The notes: generated by a model not told the origin, from the letters alone. 64,000 nt of DNA from Chlorobaculum sp. MV4-Y (GCF_025244685.1 NZ_CP104202.1:2017501-2081500); one strand, 5' to 3'. Shown: positions 18,830 to 28,937, counted from the stretch's first letter. Translations and numbers: made by a program.

Positions 18830-19483
18830 ATGCAGAATGACCTGCACCTGCTCGAAGGACTCTGCCGTCAGCACGGCATCCCTGTCACCAAAAATGCTCT
18901 GAAGCTTCTGGCTCGCTATGCCGGACTTCTCGAAGCCTGGAACCTCAAGGTAAACCTCGTCAGCCGCAAGGAACATGCGCCGGTCATCGTCAAGCATGTG
19001 TTTCATTCGCTGCTCATTGCACGCATCCACGACTTCAAACCCGGCGAAAAGGTGCTCGACCTCGGCACCGGCGGCGGCTTGCCAGGCATTCCGCTGGCCA
19101 TCCTTTTTCCTGAAGCCTCATTCCTGCTGGTCGATTCTACCGGCAAGAAGATCGCGGCCTGCAAAGCAATGATCAAGGAACTTGGCATCGAAAACGTCAT
19201 TGCCCTGCATTCAAGAGTCGAGGAGCTGAAAGGTGTGATCTTTGACACAGTGCTCAGCCGTCAGGTTGCGCCACTCGAAGAGTTATGCGCCTACAGCGCC
19301 AGGCTGCTCAAACGCGATGGGGTACTCATCTGCCTCAAAGGCGGCAGCCTCAATGAAGAGATTGCCGAAGCGGTGCTGTCAAGGGAGAAGCATCTGGGAT
19401 TCCCCGCCTCAGTGGATCAGCTTCCGATAGGAGAGATTGATCCGATGTTCTCGGAAAAGCAGATAGTCATCGCCCGCTGGTGA
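18830..19483 (+). CDS. rsmG: 16S rRNA (guanine-N7) methyltransferase RsmG (GidB)
   Basis: RsmG methylates G527 of 16S rRNA using S-adenosylmethionine. From the ATG at 18830 it has 217 residues, the usual length. The frame stays open upstream to 18773, but [12 protein letters not shown] is the better start. Seen are the N-terminal helix region [11 protein letters not shown], the SAM-binding loop [17 protein letters not shown], the acidic-end strand [14 protein letters not shown] and the [10 protein letters not shown] segment. It lies opposite the rplQ end of the ribosomal cluster, converging on it. Confidence 0.93.
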   Translation: MQNDLHLLEGLCRQHGIPVTKNALKLLARYAGLLEAWNLKVNLVSRKEHAPVIVKHVFHSLLIARIHDFKPGEKVLDLGTGGGLPGIPLAILFPEASFLLVDSTGKKIAACKAMIKELGIENVIALHSRVEELKGVIFDTVLSRQVAPLEELCAYSARLLKRDGVLICLKGGSLNEEIAEAVLSREKHLGFPASVDQLPIGEIDPMFSEKQIVIARW

Positions 19484-19543
19484 TCGAAAAGATCGAGCGA
19501 ACGATGACTACCGTGTTTTTTGCAATCTGAGAAGGTGTCACCT

Positions 19544-20017
19544 TTATTCGGCAGCCTCACCACCCTCTTTTTCCTTCGATCCGGCCTCGGCTTTCTTGGA
19601 GCCTTTGACGCGCTTTGCGCGATCCTGCCTGGCGGCTACCGGCGCAACGGACGGCACCTCGGCATAATCCACCAGCTCGATGACGGCCATCTTGGCGGCA
19701 TCGCCACAGCGCGGAGCGAGTTTGATAATGCGGGTGTATCCGCCGTTACGCGAGCCGATTCTGCCCACGATCTCTTCGAAAAGTTCACGGACGGCCTCTT
19801 TGTCACGAAGGGCACCGAAAATCTCACGCTGGGCGTGGTGGGTTCCCTTGCGCGCCTTGGTAATGATCTTCTCTACAACCTTGCGGGTTTCCTTGGCTTT
19901 CGCCTCGGTGGTTTCGATACGCTTGTGGATCAGCAGCTGCGTCGAAAGGTTCGACAGGGTTGCTTTTCTATGGGCGCTTGTTCTCCCGAGTTTTCTTGCT
20001 GGCTTGACTTTACGCAT
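19544..20017 (-). CDS. rplQ: 50S ribosomal protein L17
   Basis: L17 lines the polypeptide exit region of the large subunit. The first 115 or so residues are standard ([62 protein letters not shown]). The remaining roughly 40 residues form a low-complexity Ala/Lys/Glu tail, a longer tail than in Escherichia coli L17. It is the last gene of the alpha operon, 47 nt after rpoA. Confidence 0.96.
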   Translation of the reverse strand: MRKVKPARKLGRTSAHRKATLSNLSTQLLIHKRIETTEAKAKETRKVVEKIITKARKGTHHAQREIFGALRDKEAVRELFEEIVGRIGSRNGGYTRIIKLAPRCGDAAKMAVIELVDYAEVPSVAPVAARQDRAKRVKGSKKAEAGSKEKEGGEAAE

Positions 20018-20064
20018 TTCTTGTTTCCGCTCTCATTGATGTTCAATAAAACAAATGGCCTATC

Positions 20065-21051
20065 TCAACCCTTCATCTGGTAACGGGTGATATCCATCCC
20101 GAACTTGAGGTTGAACTTTTCAAGCTGTTCCTTCAGTTCGGTCAGCGACTTCTTGCCGAAATTTTTGTAGTTGAGCAGCTCCTCTTCCCTTCTGGAAACC
20201 AGGTCACCAAGCGAATCGATTTCGGCGAGTCTCAGGCAGTTGTGCGAACGAACCGAAAGATCCAGATCCTCGATTTTGGTCTGCAGGAGCTTGCGCATGC
20301 TTTCGAACTCGTCGTCGAGCTGCTTGTACTCCTCCTCGGAGAACTCCTCTTCAGTCGGAGAGAAGTTGGCGAAAAAAGAGATATGATCGTTGATGATCTT
20401 GCCGGCAAGGCTGATCGCGTCATCGGGAGTAATCGAGCCGTCGGTTTCAACATCAAGAACCATCTTCTCATAGTCAGTACGCTGGCCAACGCGAGTGTTC
20501 TCGACGGTCAGCTTGACATTCCTGATCGGAGTGAAGATCGAGTCGATGGCAATAAAGCCGATCGGCATCCCTTCGCTACGATTCTCCTCGGCAGGGACGT
20601 AACCGCGTCCCCGTCCGACATAGATGTCGATGGTAACGGTTGCCTCAGAATTGATCGTGGCGATATGCAAGTCCTTGTTGAGCACTTCGAACTCGCCATT
20701 CTGGGCTACGATATCTCCGGCAACAAAATCTTTCGGCCCTGCAAGCGTCAGGGTTGTTTTGCAACTGCGCTTGCAGCTTGACCTGAAACGAACCTTCTTC
20801 AGGTTCAGCACAATCTCGGGTACATCCTCGCGAACGCCCTCAATCGTTGAAAATTCGTGAAAAACCCCATCGATCTTGATCCCGGTGATTGCCGCTCCGG
20901 GAAGAGAGGCCAGCAGAACCCTTCTCATGGCATTGCCCAGCGTAACTCCGTATCCCCTCTCCAGCGGCTGGGCGATGAAACGCCCGAAACTGCCGGTGTG
21001 GGTCGCTTCATCCACATCGATCTTTGCAGGCATCTGCATCTGGTATATCAT
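20065..21051 (-). CDS. rpoA: DNA-directed RNA polymerase subunit alpha
   Basis: The alpha subunit scaffolds RNA polymerase assembly and touches promoter UP elements and activators. The 328 residues include the assembly domain ([27 protein letters not shown]), a central acidic linker ([19 protein letters not shown]), and the C-terminal domain with helix-hairpin-helix features ([23 protein letters not shown] ... [17 protein letters not shown]). It lies between rpsD and rplQ, the usual alpha-operon position. Confidence 0.97.
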   Translation of the reverse strand: MIYQMQMPAKIDVDEATHTGSFGRFIAQPLERGYGVTLGNAMRRVLLASLPGAAITGIKIDGVFHEFSTIEGVREDVPEIVLNLKKVRFRSSCKRSCKTTLTLAGPKDFVAGDIVAQNGEFEVLNKDLHIATINSEATVTIDIYVGRGRGYVPAEENRSEGMPIGFIAIDSIFTPIRNVKLTVENTRVGQRTDYEKMVLDVETDGSITPDDAISLAGKIINDHISFFANFSPTEEEFSEEEYKQLDDEFESMRKLLQTKIEDLDLSVRSHNCLRLAEIDSLGDLVSRREEELLNYKNFGKKSLTELKEQLEKFNLKFGMDITRYQMKG

Positions 21052-21080
21052 AGTCTTGCTACCTTAAGGATTCAAAAAAA

Positions 21081-21692
21081 TCACTTGGAGTACAACTCAA
21101 CAACAAGCTGTTCGTTAAAGGGCTCCTGTACATCGACACGCTCGGGAACTGCAAGAAATACAGCTTTTTTGTTGGCTTTGTCCACCTGGATCCATGCGGG
21201 AATCCTCGACTCGGACGCCTTGTTCAGCGAATCAGCTACAGCGTCGAGATTGCGGCTTTTCTGGCGGAACTCGATCTGGTCGCCAGGGGCAACGAGATAG
21301 GAAGGAATATTGACCTTCTTCCCGTTGATCAGGAGATGACCGTGAGAAACGAGCTGACGGGCACCTGCACGCGACGGAGAAAATCCGCAACGATAAACAA
21401 CGTTATCGAAACGCCTTTCGAGAAGCTTCACCAGGTTGTCGCCGGTAACACCTCGCTGGGCAACCGCTTTTTTATAATAGTTTCTGAACTGCTTTTCGAG
21501 GATACCATAAAGATATTTCATCTTCTGCTTCTCTCGGAGCTGCAGTGCATATTCCGACACTTTGCCCTTGCGGGACTGGCCGTGCTCGCCGGGAGCATAC
21601 GGACGTCTTTCGAGATATTTTTCCGCCTTGGGAGAAAGCGCTATCCCTAACCTGCGTGATACTTTGGTAATTGAGCCTCTGAATCGTGCCAT
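21081..21692 (-). CDS. rpsD: 30S ribosomal protein S4
   Basis: S4 binds the 5' domain of 16S rRNA early in assembly and often represses the alpha operon by binding its own mRNA. The 203-residue protein has the N-terminal [23 protein letters not shown] region without the zinc-binding cysteines of some homologues, followed by the S4 RNA-binding domain ([39 protein letters not shown]). It sits 36 nt after rpsK in the alpha operon. Confidence 0.97.
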   Translation of the reverse strand: MARFRGSITKVSRRLGIALSPKAEKYLERRPYAPGEHGQSRKGKVSEYALQLREKQKMKYLYGILEKQFRNYYKKAVAQRGVTGDNLVKLLERRFDNVVYRCGFSPSRAGARQLVSHGHLLINGKKVNIPSYLVAPGDQIEFRQKSRNLDAVADSLNKASESRIPAWIQVDKANKKAVFLAVPERVDVQEPFNEQLVVELYSK

Positions 21693-21728
21693 AGCAATTG
21701 CTTCATTGATAATTCTTGATAATAACCG

Positions 21729-22111
21729 TCAGACCCTTCTGCGCTTGGGCGGCCTGCAACCGTTGTGCGGCAGAGGCGTAATGTCGCGGATAGTCTTAAC
21801 CTCCAGACCCGCGCCCTGAAGCGCCCTGATGGCGGCATCGCGACCCGCGCCGGGGCCTTTGATGAACACATCAACGTGGCGCATACCAAGGTCAAACGCT
21901 TCCTTGGCAGCCGCCTCGGAAGTGACCTGCGATGCGTACGGGGTATTTTTCTTGGAACCCTTGAAGCCGTTCTTGCCGGCGCTCGACCATGAGACCGTAT
22001 TGCCGAGTGTATCGGTAATCGTCACCATGACGTTATTGAACGAAGCCTTGATATGGACGGTACCTTCTGGGGTAACCTTGACTTTCTTTTTTTCTTGCTC
22101 GCTGTTGCCAT
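21729..22111 (-). CDS. rpsK: 30S ribosomal protein S11 (apparent frameshift at an A7 tract near the start)
   Basis: S11 forms part of the platform of the small subunit. The conserved body, from [17 protein letters not shown] to [11 protein letters not shown], is complete. The expected ATG at 22111 reads [10 protein letters not shown] and is one base out of frame with that body. The two frames meet at a run of seven A (coding strand, 22093-22087). One more A would give [17 protein letters not shown] and a normal 127-residue protein. The S11 frame itself has no ATG, GTG or TTG between the rpsM stop (22159) and the body. S11 is essential, so either the read is one A short, or the tract is corrected by slippage during transcription or translation. 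Confidence 0.9.
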
Positions 22112-22158
22112 GAGTCTGTCGGTGTTTTATCTCTCTTGTTGCTTGATTGCTCCGGGCA

Positions 22159-22536
22159 TTACTTCTTGCCTGCCTTCTTCTTGCCGGCAACCGTCTTGCG
22201 CTTGCCTTTTCTGGTACGAGCATTGGTACTGGTGCGCTGGCCGCGGACTGGAAGTGAACGGCGGTGGCGAAGACCACGGTAACATCCGATATCCATCAGA
22301 CGCTTGATGGAGAGCTGCTGCTCAGCGCGAGCTTCACCCTCGACCGTGTACTCGTTACCGATAATTTCCCTGATGGCGTGCGCCTCTTCGTCACTCAGCT
22401 CGGAGATTTTCTTTTCAGGAGCGATGCCGGCTTTGGCGAGTATGTTCTTGGCGGATGTTTTCCCGATGCCATAAACATAGGTCAGGCCGATGACCGCATG
22501 CTTGTTCAATGGCAAATTAACCCCAGCTAACCTCAT
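22159..22536 (-). CDS. rpsM: 30S ribosomal protein S13
   Basis: S13 lies in the head of the small subunit and contacts the large subunit and the P-site tRNA. The 125 residues start [25 protein letters not shown] (helix-two-turns-helix region) and end with the basic tail [27 protein letters not shown]. It is the first gene after rpmJ, 35 nt downstream, in the usual infA-rpmJ-rpsM-rpsK order. Confidence 0.97.
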   Translation of the reverse strand: MRLAGVNLPLNKHAVIGLTYVYGIGKTSAKNILAKAGIAPEKKISELSDEEAHAIREIIGNEYTVEGEARAEQQLSIKRLMDIGCYRGLRHRRSLPVRGQRTSTNARTRKGKRKTVAGKKKAGKK

Positions 22537-22571
22537 ATTTTTTTCTCAAATCTGTTGATTGTTCCTGAAGA

Positions 22572-22688
22572 TCACCCCTGGCGCTGCTTGTGGCTCGGAT
22601 TCACCTTGCAGATCACAAATCGTTTTCCTTTGCGCTTGATAATCCTGCAGTGCTCGCAACGTTTTTTGATAGACGAATATATTTTCAT
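22572..22688 (-). CDS. rpmJ: 50S ribosomal protein L36
   Basis: A 38-codon gene, [20 protein letters not shown] followed by [18 protein letters not shown]. Cys11, Cys14, Cys27 and His33 form the zinc ribbon, so this is the zinc-binding form of L36. It lies between infA and rpsM in conserved order. I found it by reading the 260-bp gap between those genes on the minus strand. Confidence 0.96.
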   Translation of the reverse strand: MKIYSSIKKRCEHCRIIKRKGKRFVICKVNPSHKQRQG

Positions 22689-22800
22689 GGTAAACCCCAC
22701 ATGCTATGATTGTCCGGTCTGTCCAAAATATGAAAAGGCATGTAATGTAATAAATACATCCTTAATAATCAACCGGATAAAGGACGATTATTTCTGTTTT

Positions 22801-23019
22801 TTACTTGTACCGATAGGTAATCCTGCCTTTGCTCAAGTCATAAGGCGAAATCTGAACCTTGACCTTGTCGCCGGGAAGGATTCGGATATAGTGCATCCTG
22901 ATTTTGCCCGATACGTGAGCAAGCACTTCAAGACCGTTTTCAAGCTTGACCCTGAACTGTGCATTGGGAAGGGCTTCAAGAATTTCGCCTTCCACCTCGA
23001 TTGATTCTTCCTTGGCCAA
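22801..23019 (-). CDS. infA: Translation initiation factor IF-1
   Basis: IF-1 binds the A site of the 30S subunit and aids IF-2 and IF-3 in start selection. The 72 residues are full length for the family, a single OB fold: [64 protein letters not shown]. It follows map by 60 nt; a 112-nt gap, in which I see nothing else, separates it from rpmJ. Confidence 0.97.
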   Translation of the reverse strand: MAKEESIEVEGEILEALPNAQFRVKLENGLEVLAHVSGKIRMHYIRILPGDKVKVQISPYDLSKGRITYRYK

Positions 23020-23079
23020 TGTGTATCTCTCCGCTTTCTGATCGTTATGAATATGATTCTGATGCTTGCCCTGCCTGCG

Positions 23080-23853
23080 TTACTTCGTCAGGATTTCCGC
23101 CTGACCTTTCCCGATGGCGATGGTATGCTCAAAATGGGCTGAATAGCTTCCATCCTCGGTCACCGCGGCCCAGGCACCCCGCTTGCTGACCGCCCAGCGG
23201 GAACGCCCGAGCGCGATCATCGGCTCAATGGCCAGCGTCATTCCAGAACGAAGCTTCACCCCGGTATGAGGTCTTCCGTAATTCGGTACGGCCGGCTCTT
23301 CATGCAATTCGCTGCCGATGCCATGGCCAACCATATTCTCGATCACACTGTAGCCAAATGAGCGTGCATGCTTTTCAATTGCTGCCGAAATATCATGCAG
23401 GCGGTTTCCCTCGACGGCCTGCTCGATGCCAAGCTCCAGACACTCGCGGGTAACATCAACCAGTTGCCGCACCGCAGGATCGACCTCGCCGATGATGTAC
23501 GTCCGCGCTGAATCTCCATGATAACCGCTCTTGTATACTCCGCAATCGACCGAGACGATTTCTCCTTCGCGAATGATGCGCTTTGCACTCGGCACACCGT
23601 GAACAACCTCCTCATCGATTGAAACGCAAAGCGTCGCCGGATAAGGAGTCACGCCAGACTCGCCCTTCGGAACGTAATTCAGAAAACTCGGTACAGCGTT
23701 ATGATCTCTGATGAACTGCTCGGCAAGCTCGTCAAGGCGCTTGGTTGAAATACCAGGTCCAATCTCGCTCTCCAGCATGTCAAGCACGCGGGCGACCAGT
23801 CCTCCAGCCTCCCGCATCAGTTCTATTTCCCGTTCGCTCTTGATGGTGATCAT
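23080..23853 (-). CDS. map: Methionine aminopeptidase, type I
   Basis: Removes the initiator methionine from new proteins whose second residue is small. The 257 residues carry the metal-binding and catalytic residues in order: SIDEEVVHGVPS (His), VSVDCGVYKSGYHGDSA (two Asp), VGHGIGSELHEEP (His), LAIEPMIALG (Glu) and SAHFEHTIAIG (Glu). It lies 14 nt after secY and ahead of infA, as in many spc operons. adk, often found between secY and map, is absent here. Confidence 0.96.
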   Translation of the reverse strand: MITIKSEREIELMREAGGLVARVLDMLESEIGPGISTKRLDELAEQFIRDHNAVPSFLNYVPKGESGVTPYPATLCVSIDEEVVHGVPSAKRIIREGEIVSVDCGVYKSGYHGDSARTYIIGEVDPAVRQLVDVTRECLELGIEQAVEGNRLHDISAAIEKHARSFGYSVIENMVGHGIGSELHEEPAVPNYGRPHTGVKLRSGMTLAIEPMIALGRSRWAVSKRGAWAAVTEDGSYSAHFEHTIAIGKGQAEILTK

Positions 23854-23867
23854 GACCCGCCTCTTGC

Positions 23868-25193
23868 TTACCGGCGTCCTCGCGCCTTGGCCGTCTTCAT
23901 GAATCCGTCGTAATGACGCATCATCAAGTGGCTCTCAACCTGCTGAAGCGTATCGAGTCCAACGCTGACGACGATGAGCAGGCTTGTGCCGCCGAAAAAG
24001 TGAGCGAACCCGGGAGTCACATTGGCGAACTTGGTCAGGAAGGTCGGCAAAACGGCGATTACTGCAAGGGCGATAGCACCTGGAAGGGTGATCCGGGTCA
24101 GAATGTTGTCGATGAACTCTTCGGTGCTCTTGCCGGGACGGACGCCCGGAATGAACCCACCCTGACGGCGCATCGTATCGGCAACCTCTTTCGGGTTGAA
24201 GGCGATAGCCGTATAGAAATAGGTGAAAAAGACGATCATCAGACCGAAGACGACTGCGTAAAACCATGAGTCGTAGGCGAACGCGGCCGCAACCTTTTGC
24301 ATCGCCTCACTCTCGGGGAAAAACGAAAGGAAAGTGCTGGGCAGAAACATGATCGACTGGGCAAAGATGATCGGCATGACGCCCGCCGTGTTGATCTTCA
24401 TCGGGATGTACTGCGTACCGCCGCCGTAAACCTTGCGGCCAACGACGCGTTTGGCATGCTGTACGGGAATCCTTCTCGTGGCGACGGTCAAGAGTACGAC
24501 GATAGCCACAATGGCCACCATCACCGCCATAATAACGATCTCGACAATCCAGTTCTTGTTGCCAAACGAAACCGACTGGACTTCAGCAACCAGCGAGGCC
24601 GGGAACCTTGCCAAGATACCAATCATGATGATCAGCGATATGCCGTTTCCGATCCCTCGTTCAGTGATCAGCTCGCCAAGCCACATAACGAACACGGTGC
24701 TGGCAGTGAGAATAATGACCGCAGTGATGGTAAAGAAAAAACCCGGATCGGGCACAACCACCTTGCCGAACGATGATGGACTCGAAAGGTTGACACTCAC
24801 GCCCCACGCCTGCAGCAACGCTATAAGAATCGTGCCGTAGCGAGTATACTGGTTGATCTTCTGACGCCCTTCTTCACCCTCTTTCTGGAGCTTCTGCACA
24901 TAAGGAGTCACCGCGCCAAGCAACTGGATGATGATGGAGGCCGAGATGTACGGCATGATGCCAAGAGAAAAGATCGAGGCGCGAGCAAACGCGCCTCCAA
25001 CAAACAGGTCAAACAGACCGAACAGGTCGTTTGAATGAGAGGTGGTTGCACTCGCTACCGCAGAGGCGTCAACCCCTGGGATGGTGATATGCGATCCCAG
25101 CCTGTAAACAAACAGAAGCAGGAGGGTATACAGTATACGCTGCCTTAACTCCGGGATTTTATTGATATTCCTGATACTCTCAGTAAGCTTCAT
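23868..25193 (-). CDS. secY: Protein translocase subunit SecY
   Basis: SecY is the pore of the SecYEG translocon in the cytoplasmic membrane. The 441-residue protein shows ten hydrophobic segments, the plug and lateral-gate regions (LGIMPYISASIIIQLL) and the conserved cytoplasmic loop with RRIPVQHAKRVVGRKVYGGGTQYIPMKINTAGVMP broken into its usual pieces. It starts 18 nt after rplO within the spc operon, so membrane insertion capacity is tied to ribosome supply. Confidence 0.97.
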   Translation of the reverse strand: MKLTESIRNINKIPELRQRILYTLLLLFVYRLGSHITIPGVDASAVASATTSHSNDLFGLFDLFVGGAFARASIFSLGIMPYISASIIIQLLGAVTPYVQKLQKEGEEGRQKINQYTRYGTILIALLQAWGVSVNLSSPSSFGKVVVPDPGFFFTITAVIILTASTVFVMWLGELITERGIGNGISLIIMIGILARFPASLVAEVQSVSFGNKNWIVEIVIMAVMVAIVAIVVLLTVATRRIPVQHAKRVVGRKVYGGGTQYIPMKINTAGVMPIIFAQSIMFLPSTFLSFFPESEAMQKVAAAFAYDSWFYAVVFGLMIVFFTYFYTAIAFNPKEVADTMRRQGGFIPGVRPGKSTEEFIDNILTRITLPGAIALAVIAVLPTFLTKFANVTPGFAHFFGGTSLLIVVSVGLDTLQQVESHLMMRHYDGFMKTAKARGRR

Positions 25194-25211
25194 GGCAGCT
25201 CATTCCCTGAT

Positions 25212-25772
25212 TCAAGACTTGACCGATTTCTTCTCTTTCTTGACCTTGACAACTTTGGCTTTAGGAGTCAAAAGAGCCTCTTCAAACGGCAGACCGTTGA
25301 CCTTGGCAGCCTCTTCGAGGGTGCGGTACGCTTTGACGATCTTGCCGCCAGCCTTGGTGATCTTCTCTTCGGCACTCTTGCTGAAGAAGTGTGCCGTGAT
25401 GGTCACTGCTGAAGTAAGCTCACCGTTGCCGAGAACCTTGAAATACTCCTGGTTGCTGGCGTTGCACAGGTGCTTGAGATCGAGAACGCTGATCTCTTCG
25501 CCAACAAGCCCTTTCTCGATCCACATCTGGATCTGGGCGACGTTGATGCAAGCCACAGCCTTTCTGTTGGGCGGAGTAAAACCGAATTTCGGAAGCCTGC
25601 GGTAGATCGGCATCTGACCACCCTCGATGACCGGACGCTGGTAGCCGCTGCGCGACTGTTGGCCTTTGTTGCCCTTGCCCGCTGTCGTACCATTACCTGA
25701 ACCGGGGCCGCGACCGACCCTTTTTCTTGCCTTGACTGCGCCTTTGGCAGGGCGGAGTGAACTTAAATCCAT
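25212..25772 (-). CDS. rplO: 50S ribosomal protein L15
   Basis: L15 is a late-assembly protein of the large subunit with a long Gly-rich N-terminal extension reaching into rRNA (GRGPGSGNGTTAGKGNKGQQSRSG). The globular part follows (PIYRRLPKFGFTPPNRK ...). The 186-residue length includes a lysine-rich C-terminal tail (KVVKVKKEKKSVKS) that is longer than in E. coli. It lies between rpmD and secY. Confidence 0.96.
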   Translation of the reverse strand: MDLSSLRPAKGAVKARKRVGRGPGSGNGTTAGKGNKGQQSRSGYQRPVIEGGQMPIYRRLPKFGFTPPNRKAVACINVAQIQMWIEKGLVGEEISVLDLKHLCNASNQEYFKVLGNGELTSAVTITAHFFSKSAEEKITKAGGKIVKAYRTLEEAAKVNGLPFEEALLTPKAKVVKVKKEKKSVKS

Positions 25773-25805
25773 TGCTTTGATTCCCGACTGTCTTTATTGA
25801 TTCTG

Positions 25806-25991
25806 TTAAAGCTCTTCAACCTTGACAAGGTGCTGGACGACGCGAATCTGCCCTCTCGTGCAGGCGTTGTCCTTGATTTCGACCTTGTGGTTCGGCCTTC
25901 CCAGACCGAGAGCCTTGATCGTATCTTTCTGCTTCTTGGTGCCGCCGATAACGCTGCGCACCTGGGTAACCTTTATCATTTTCTCGCTCAT
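25806..25991 (-). CDS. rpmD: 50S ribosomal protein L30
   Basis: A small large-subunit protein; 61 residues from the ATG at 25991. An in-frame GTG two codons earlier (25997) is also possible. An AGGAG ribosome site is 5 nt before the GTG and 11 nt before the ATG. The family pattern is MIKVTQVRSVIGGTKKQKDTIKALGLGRPNH then VVQHLVKVEEL. It lies between rpsE and rplO. Confidence 0.95.
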   Translation of the reverse strand: MSEKMIKVTQVRSVIGGTKKQKDTIKALGLGRPNHKVEIKDNACTRGQIRVVQHLVKVEEL

Positions 25992-26009
25992 GATCACCTT
26001 GTCTCCTGT

Positions 26010-26528
26010 TTAGCTTTCAAATACCTCTTTCAGGCTCTTCGAGCGGCGCTCTGCCACATCGTTGGCGTCAGAGATGCTCTGAAGTCCCTTGATAGCTGCC
26101 TTGACCACGTTGTGCGGATTGGAGGAGCCGAGAGACTTGGTCAGAATATCATGGATGCCAGCCATTTCAAGCACGGCCCTGACTGCGCCGCCAGCGATCA
26201 GTCCGGTACCAGGGGTAGCCGGCTTCATCAGCACTTTGGCCGAACCGTATTTGGCGACAATCGGGTGGGGAATGGTTCCCTTGACGATCGGCACCTTGAT
26301 GACATTCTTCTTGCCATCCTCTACGCCCTTGGCGATAGCGTCCTGAACTTCGTTCGCTTTTCCGAGTCCGTATCCAACATGACCTTCCTTGTCACCGACA
26401 ACCACAATAGCGTTGAAACCGAAGCGCTTGCCGCCCTTGACCACCTTGGCGGTCCTGTTGATGTGCACCAGCTTCTCTTTCAGATTCAACTCACCGGGCT
26501 TGATATTCCTGTCAGATTTTTTCGACAT
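26010..26528 (-). CDS. rpsE: 30S ribosomal protein S5
   Basis: S5 is needed for decoding accuracy and mRNA unwinding at the ribosome entry. The 172 residues contain the double-stranded-RNA-like N-terminal domain ([39 protein letters not shown]) and the C-terminal domain ([38 protein letters not shown]). Position between rplR and rpmD is standard. Confidence 0.97.
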   Translation of the reverse strand: MSKKSDRNIKPGELNLKEKLVHINRTAKVVKGGKRFGFNAIVVVGDKEGHVGYGLGKANEVQDAIAKGVEDGKKNVIKVPIVKGTIPHPIVAKYGSAKVLMKPATPGTGLIAGGAVRAVLEMAGIHDILTKSLGSSNPHNVVKAAIKGLQSISDANDVAERRSKSLKEVFES

Positions 26529-26551
26529 GTACGTTCTCTCTTTGAAAAGTT

Positions 26552-26911
26552 TTAAAAGATCAGGCCTGCTTCACGGGCACCGTCGGCCAGGGCCTTGATG
26601 CGACCGTGATACCGGAATCCGTTTCTGTCGAAGACGACACTGGAAATACCCTGTGCAAGAGCCTTCTCGGCAATCTGCTTGCCGATCGCTGCACTCACCT
26701 CGGATTTGGTACCGGTAAGTCCGGCATTCTCTTTCGACATAGTCGATGCTGCCATGAGGGTCTTGCCGCTCTCGTCGTCGATCAGCTGCGCATAGATCTG
26801 TGAAAGACTCCTGAAAACGCACAGTCTTGGCCTTTCCTGGGTGCCACGCACGACAGCCCTGCTGCGTGCCTTGATTTTCTGCCTGCGGGCAGCTTTATCT
26901 ACTTGGCTCAT
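26552..26911 (-). CDS. rplR: 50S ribosomal protein L18
   Basis: L18 binds 5S rRNA with L5 in the central protuberance. The 119 residues show the basic N-terminus ([27 protein letters not shown]), the [19 protein letters not shown] strand pair and the C-terminal [24 protein letters not shown]. It follows rplF by 59 nt. Confidence 0.97.
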   Translation of the reverse strand: MSQVDKAARRQKIKARSRAVVRGTQERPRLCVFRSLSQIYAQLIDDESGKTLMAASTMSKENAGLTGTKSEVSAAIGKQIAEKALAQGISSVVFDRNGFRYHGRIKALADGAREAGLIF

Positions 26912-26970
26912 TATCTCTAACCGTATAAATGTTTTTTACCTGACTTGTTTCGCTCATGCGGCGCAACGGC

Positions 26971-27510
26971 TTACTTGCCGGCAGCCTTGCCTTCCTTGCG
27001 GCGGATGACTTCGCCTTCGTACTTGATACCCTTGCCGCGATATGGCTCCGGTTTCCTGAAGGAGCGAATCTTGGCGGCGATCTGGCCAACCAGAGCCTTG
27101 TCGATACCGCTGACAAGAACGGTGGTCGGATCCGGCACCTCAATCTTGATCTCGGCAGGAGCCTGGAAGTAGATCATGTGCGAGTATCCGAGGGTCAGCG
27201 CCAAGAGGTCACCCTTGAGCTCAGCGCGGTAACCGACGCCGGACATCTCGAGTTTGCGGGTGAACCCTTTGGTCACACCCTCGACCATGTTGCTCACCAG
27301 CATACGGTACAGACCGTGCATGGCACGAGCGCGCTTGCTGTCGTCTTTTCTCTGGACGGTCACGGCGCCATCGGCAACCGAAATGATAACTTCATCGACC
27401 AGAGCCTGGGAAAGCGCTCCCTTCGGACCGGTCACGTTGATCATATTCTCCTTGACCTCGACCTTAGCCTGATCAGCGAGCCTGATTGGCATTTTTCCTA
27501 TTCTTGACAT
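26971..27510 (-). CDS. rplF: 50S ribosomal protein L6
   Basis: L6 lies near the sarcin-ricin loop and the factor-binding site. The 179 residues form two related domains: IGKMPIRLADQAKVEVKENMINVTGPKGALSQ and, in the second half, MSGVGYRAELKGDLLALTLGYSH with the C-terminal EPYRGKGIKYEGEVIRRKEGKAAGK signature. It lies 29 nt after rpsH. Confidence 0.97.
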   Translation of the reverse strand: MSRIGKMPIRLADQAKVEVKENMINVTGPKGALSQALVDEVIISVADGAVTVQRKDDSKRARAMHGLYRMLVSNMVEGVTKGFTRKLEMSGVGYRAELKGDLLALTLGYSHMIYFQAPAEIKIEVPDPTTVLVSGIDKALVGQIAAKIRSFRKPEPYRGKGIKYEGEVIRRKEGKAAGK

Positions 27511-27539
27511 GGTAAACTGATGCTCTTTGGCTTATGAAA

Positions 27540-27935
27540 TTAATAAATACGGAACAGCACCTCGCCACCGACGTTCTGCTCGCGCGCTTCCTTGTCGGTC
27601 AGGATGCCTTTCGAGGTCGAAAGGATGAACAGACCAAGCCCGCCGAGGTATCGCTTGATATCCTTGCCCTGATAAACCCTGCGGCCAGGTTTGCTGACCC
27701 GGCTAATCTCCTTGATGGCGTGCTGGCCATCCTGCATGTATTTCAGCTCGACACGAATGAAAGGGAACTGCTCGGAGGTGATCACCGTGTAGTTCTTGAT
27801 GTATCCTTTCTCAAGAAGAAGCTTCGAGAGATTTTCCTTGACTCTGGTATAAGGAATATCGGTCGTCTTGTTTTTTGCACTACCGGCGTTTCTGATCCGG
27901 GTGATGAAATCGGCTATGGAATCCGTTACGGGCAT
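27540..27935 (-). CDS. rpsH: 30S ribosomal protein S8
   Basis: S8 binds the central domain of 16S rRNA and in E. coli represses the spc operon. The 131 residues begin [18 protein letters not shown] and end with the conserved [31 protein letters not shown]. It lies between rpsN and rplF. Confidence 0.97.
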   Translation of the reverse strand: MPVTDSIADFITRIRNAGSAKNKTTDIPYTRVKENLSKLLLEKGYIKNYTVITSEQFPFIRVELKYMQDGQHAIKEISRVSKPGRRVYQGKDIKRYLGGLGLFILSTSKGILTDKEAREQNVGGEVLFRIY

Positions 27936-28000
27936 GGCTCTAACAGTTGGTTACATTCGTAAATGAACAGACATCTTTCTCTTGGTCTCCGCAGGCGCGC

Positions 28001-28270
28001 TTACCAGCTCGCTTTTCTGACACCGGGAAGCTTTCCTTCGAGGGCCAGTTTGCGGAACATGTGGCGGCAAAGTCCGAACTTCTGGTAGTTGCCGCGGCCA
28101 CGTCCGGTCAGGACGCAACGGGTGCGAACCCGCGTAGCTGAGCTGTCTCTCGGAAGCTTGCTCAGCGCCTGGTAATCGCCTGCCGCTTTCAGCTCCTCAC
28201 GTTTAGCCGCATACTTTTCGACGAGCTTCTTCCTCTTTTCGTTTCGTGCAATGATGCTTTTCCTTGCCAT
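28001..28270 (-). CDS. rpsN: 30S ribosomal protein S14 (zinc-free long form)
   Basis: The 89-residue length and absence of paired CxxC motifs mark the zinc-independent form, unlike the 61-residue zinc form in many bacteria. [20 protein letters not shown] begins the protein, and [25 protein letters not shown] is the core rRNA-binding segment split over two conserved pieces. It follows rplE by 19 nt. Confidence 0.97.
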   Translation of the reverse strand: MARKSIIARNEKRKKLVEKYAAKREELKAAGDYQALSKLPRDSSATRVRTRCVLTGRGRGNYQKFGLCRHMFRKLALEGKLPGVRKASW

Positions 28271-28289
28271 CTTGGTACAGGGCTATGAT

Positions 28290-28877
28290 TTATTGGTTCT
28301 TTTTCTTGAACGGCATGCCGAGCAGGCTGAGCAACTCGTAGGCCTCTTCGTCCGTTTTCGCGGAAGTGACGAAGCTGATATCCATACCGTTGATTCTCGG
28401 TACCTTGTCGATGTCGATCTCAGGGAAGATAATCTGTTCGCGGATACCTGCATTATAGTTTCCACGGCCATCGAAACTCGTGTCGCTCAGGCCACGGAAA
28501 TCGCGGATCCTCGGCACAGCGACCGAAATAAAGCGATCCATGAACTCAAACATGATCTTGCGGCGAAGGGTAACGCGGCATCCGATAGCCTGTCCCTCGC
28601 GAAGCTTGAAGTTCGAAATAGCCTTTTTGGCCTTGCGAACCTGCGGCTTCTGGCCGGTGATCTGGCCAAGCTCTTGCATGGCGGTTTCGAGCAGCTTCGG
28701 CTCCTGTGCGGCTTCACCGACACCAATGTTCACCGAAATCTTCTCAAGGCGGGGCACCATCATGATGCTCTTGTACTTGAATCGCTCCATCAGTTTCGGA
28801 ACGACGGTCTCACGGTAGTAAACCTCAAGGCGGGCAGGCATTGCAACTTCCTGCTCTACACTCTCTTTTTTTGACAT
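28290..28877 (-). CDS. rplE: 50S ribosomal protein L5
   Basis: L5 holds 5S rRNA in the central protuberance and contacts the P-site tRNA. The 195 residues have an N-terminal extension of about 12 residues ([15 protein letters not shown]) before the usual [18 protein letters not shown] start. They continue with [34 protein letters not shown] and the C-terminal [27 protein letters not shown]. It lies between rplX and rpsN. Confidence 0.97.
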   Translation of the reverse strand: MSKKESVEQEVAMPARLEVYYRETVVPKLMERFKYKSIMMVPRLEKISVNIGVGEAAQEPKLLETAMQELGQITGQKPQVRKAKKAISNFKLREGQAIGCRVTLRRKIMFEFMDRFISVAVPRIRDFRGLSDTSFDGRGNYNAGIREQIIFPEIDIDKVPRINGMDISFVTSAKTDEEAYELLSLLGMPFKKKNQ

Positions 28878-28937
28878 CTTTGCTTGTAATTTTTCACAGG
28901 ATGGTCTTGGTCATCCTGCCTTTTAACGAAATCTCTC

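Noticed and set aside
17583-18902. A 439-codon open frame on the plus strand opposite the manC-like gene
   Set aside because: It is the antisense of a well-conserved gene, a common effect of high GC and codon bias; its protein has no family features.
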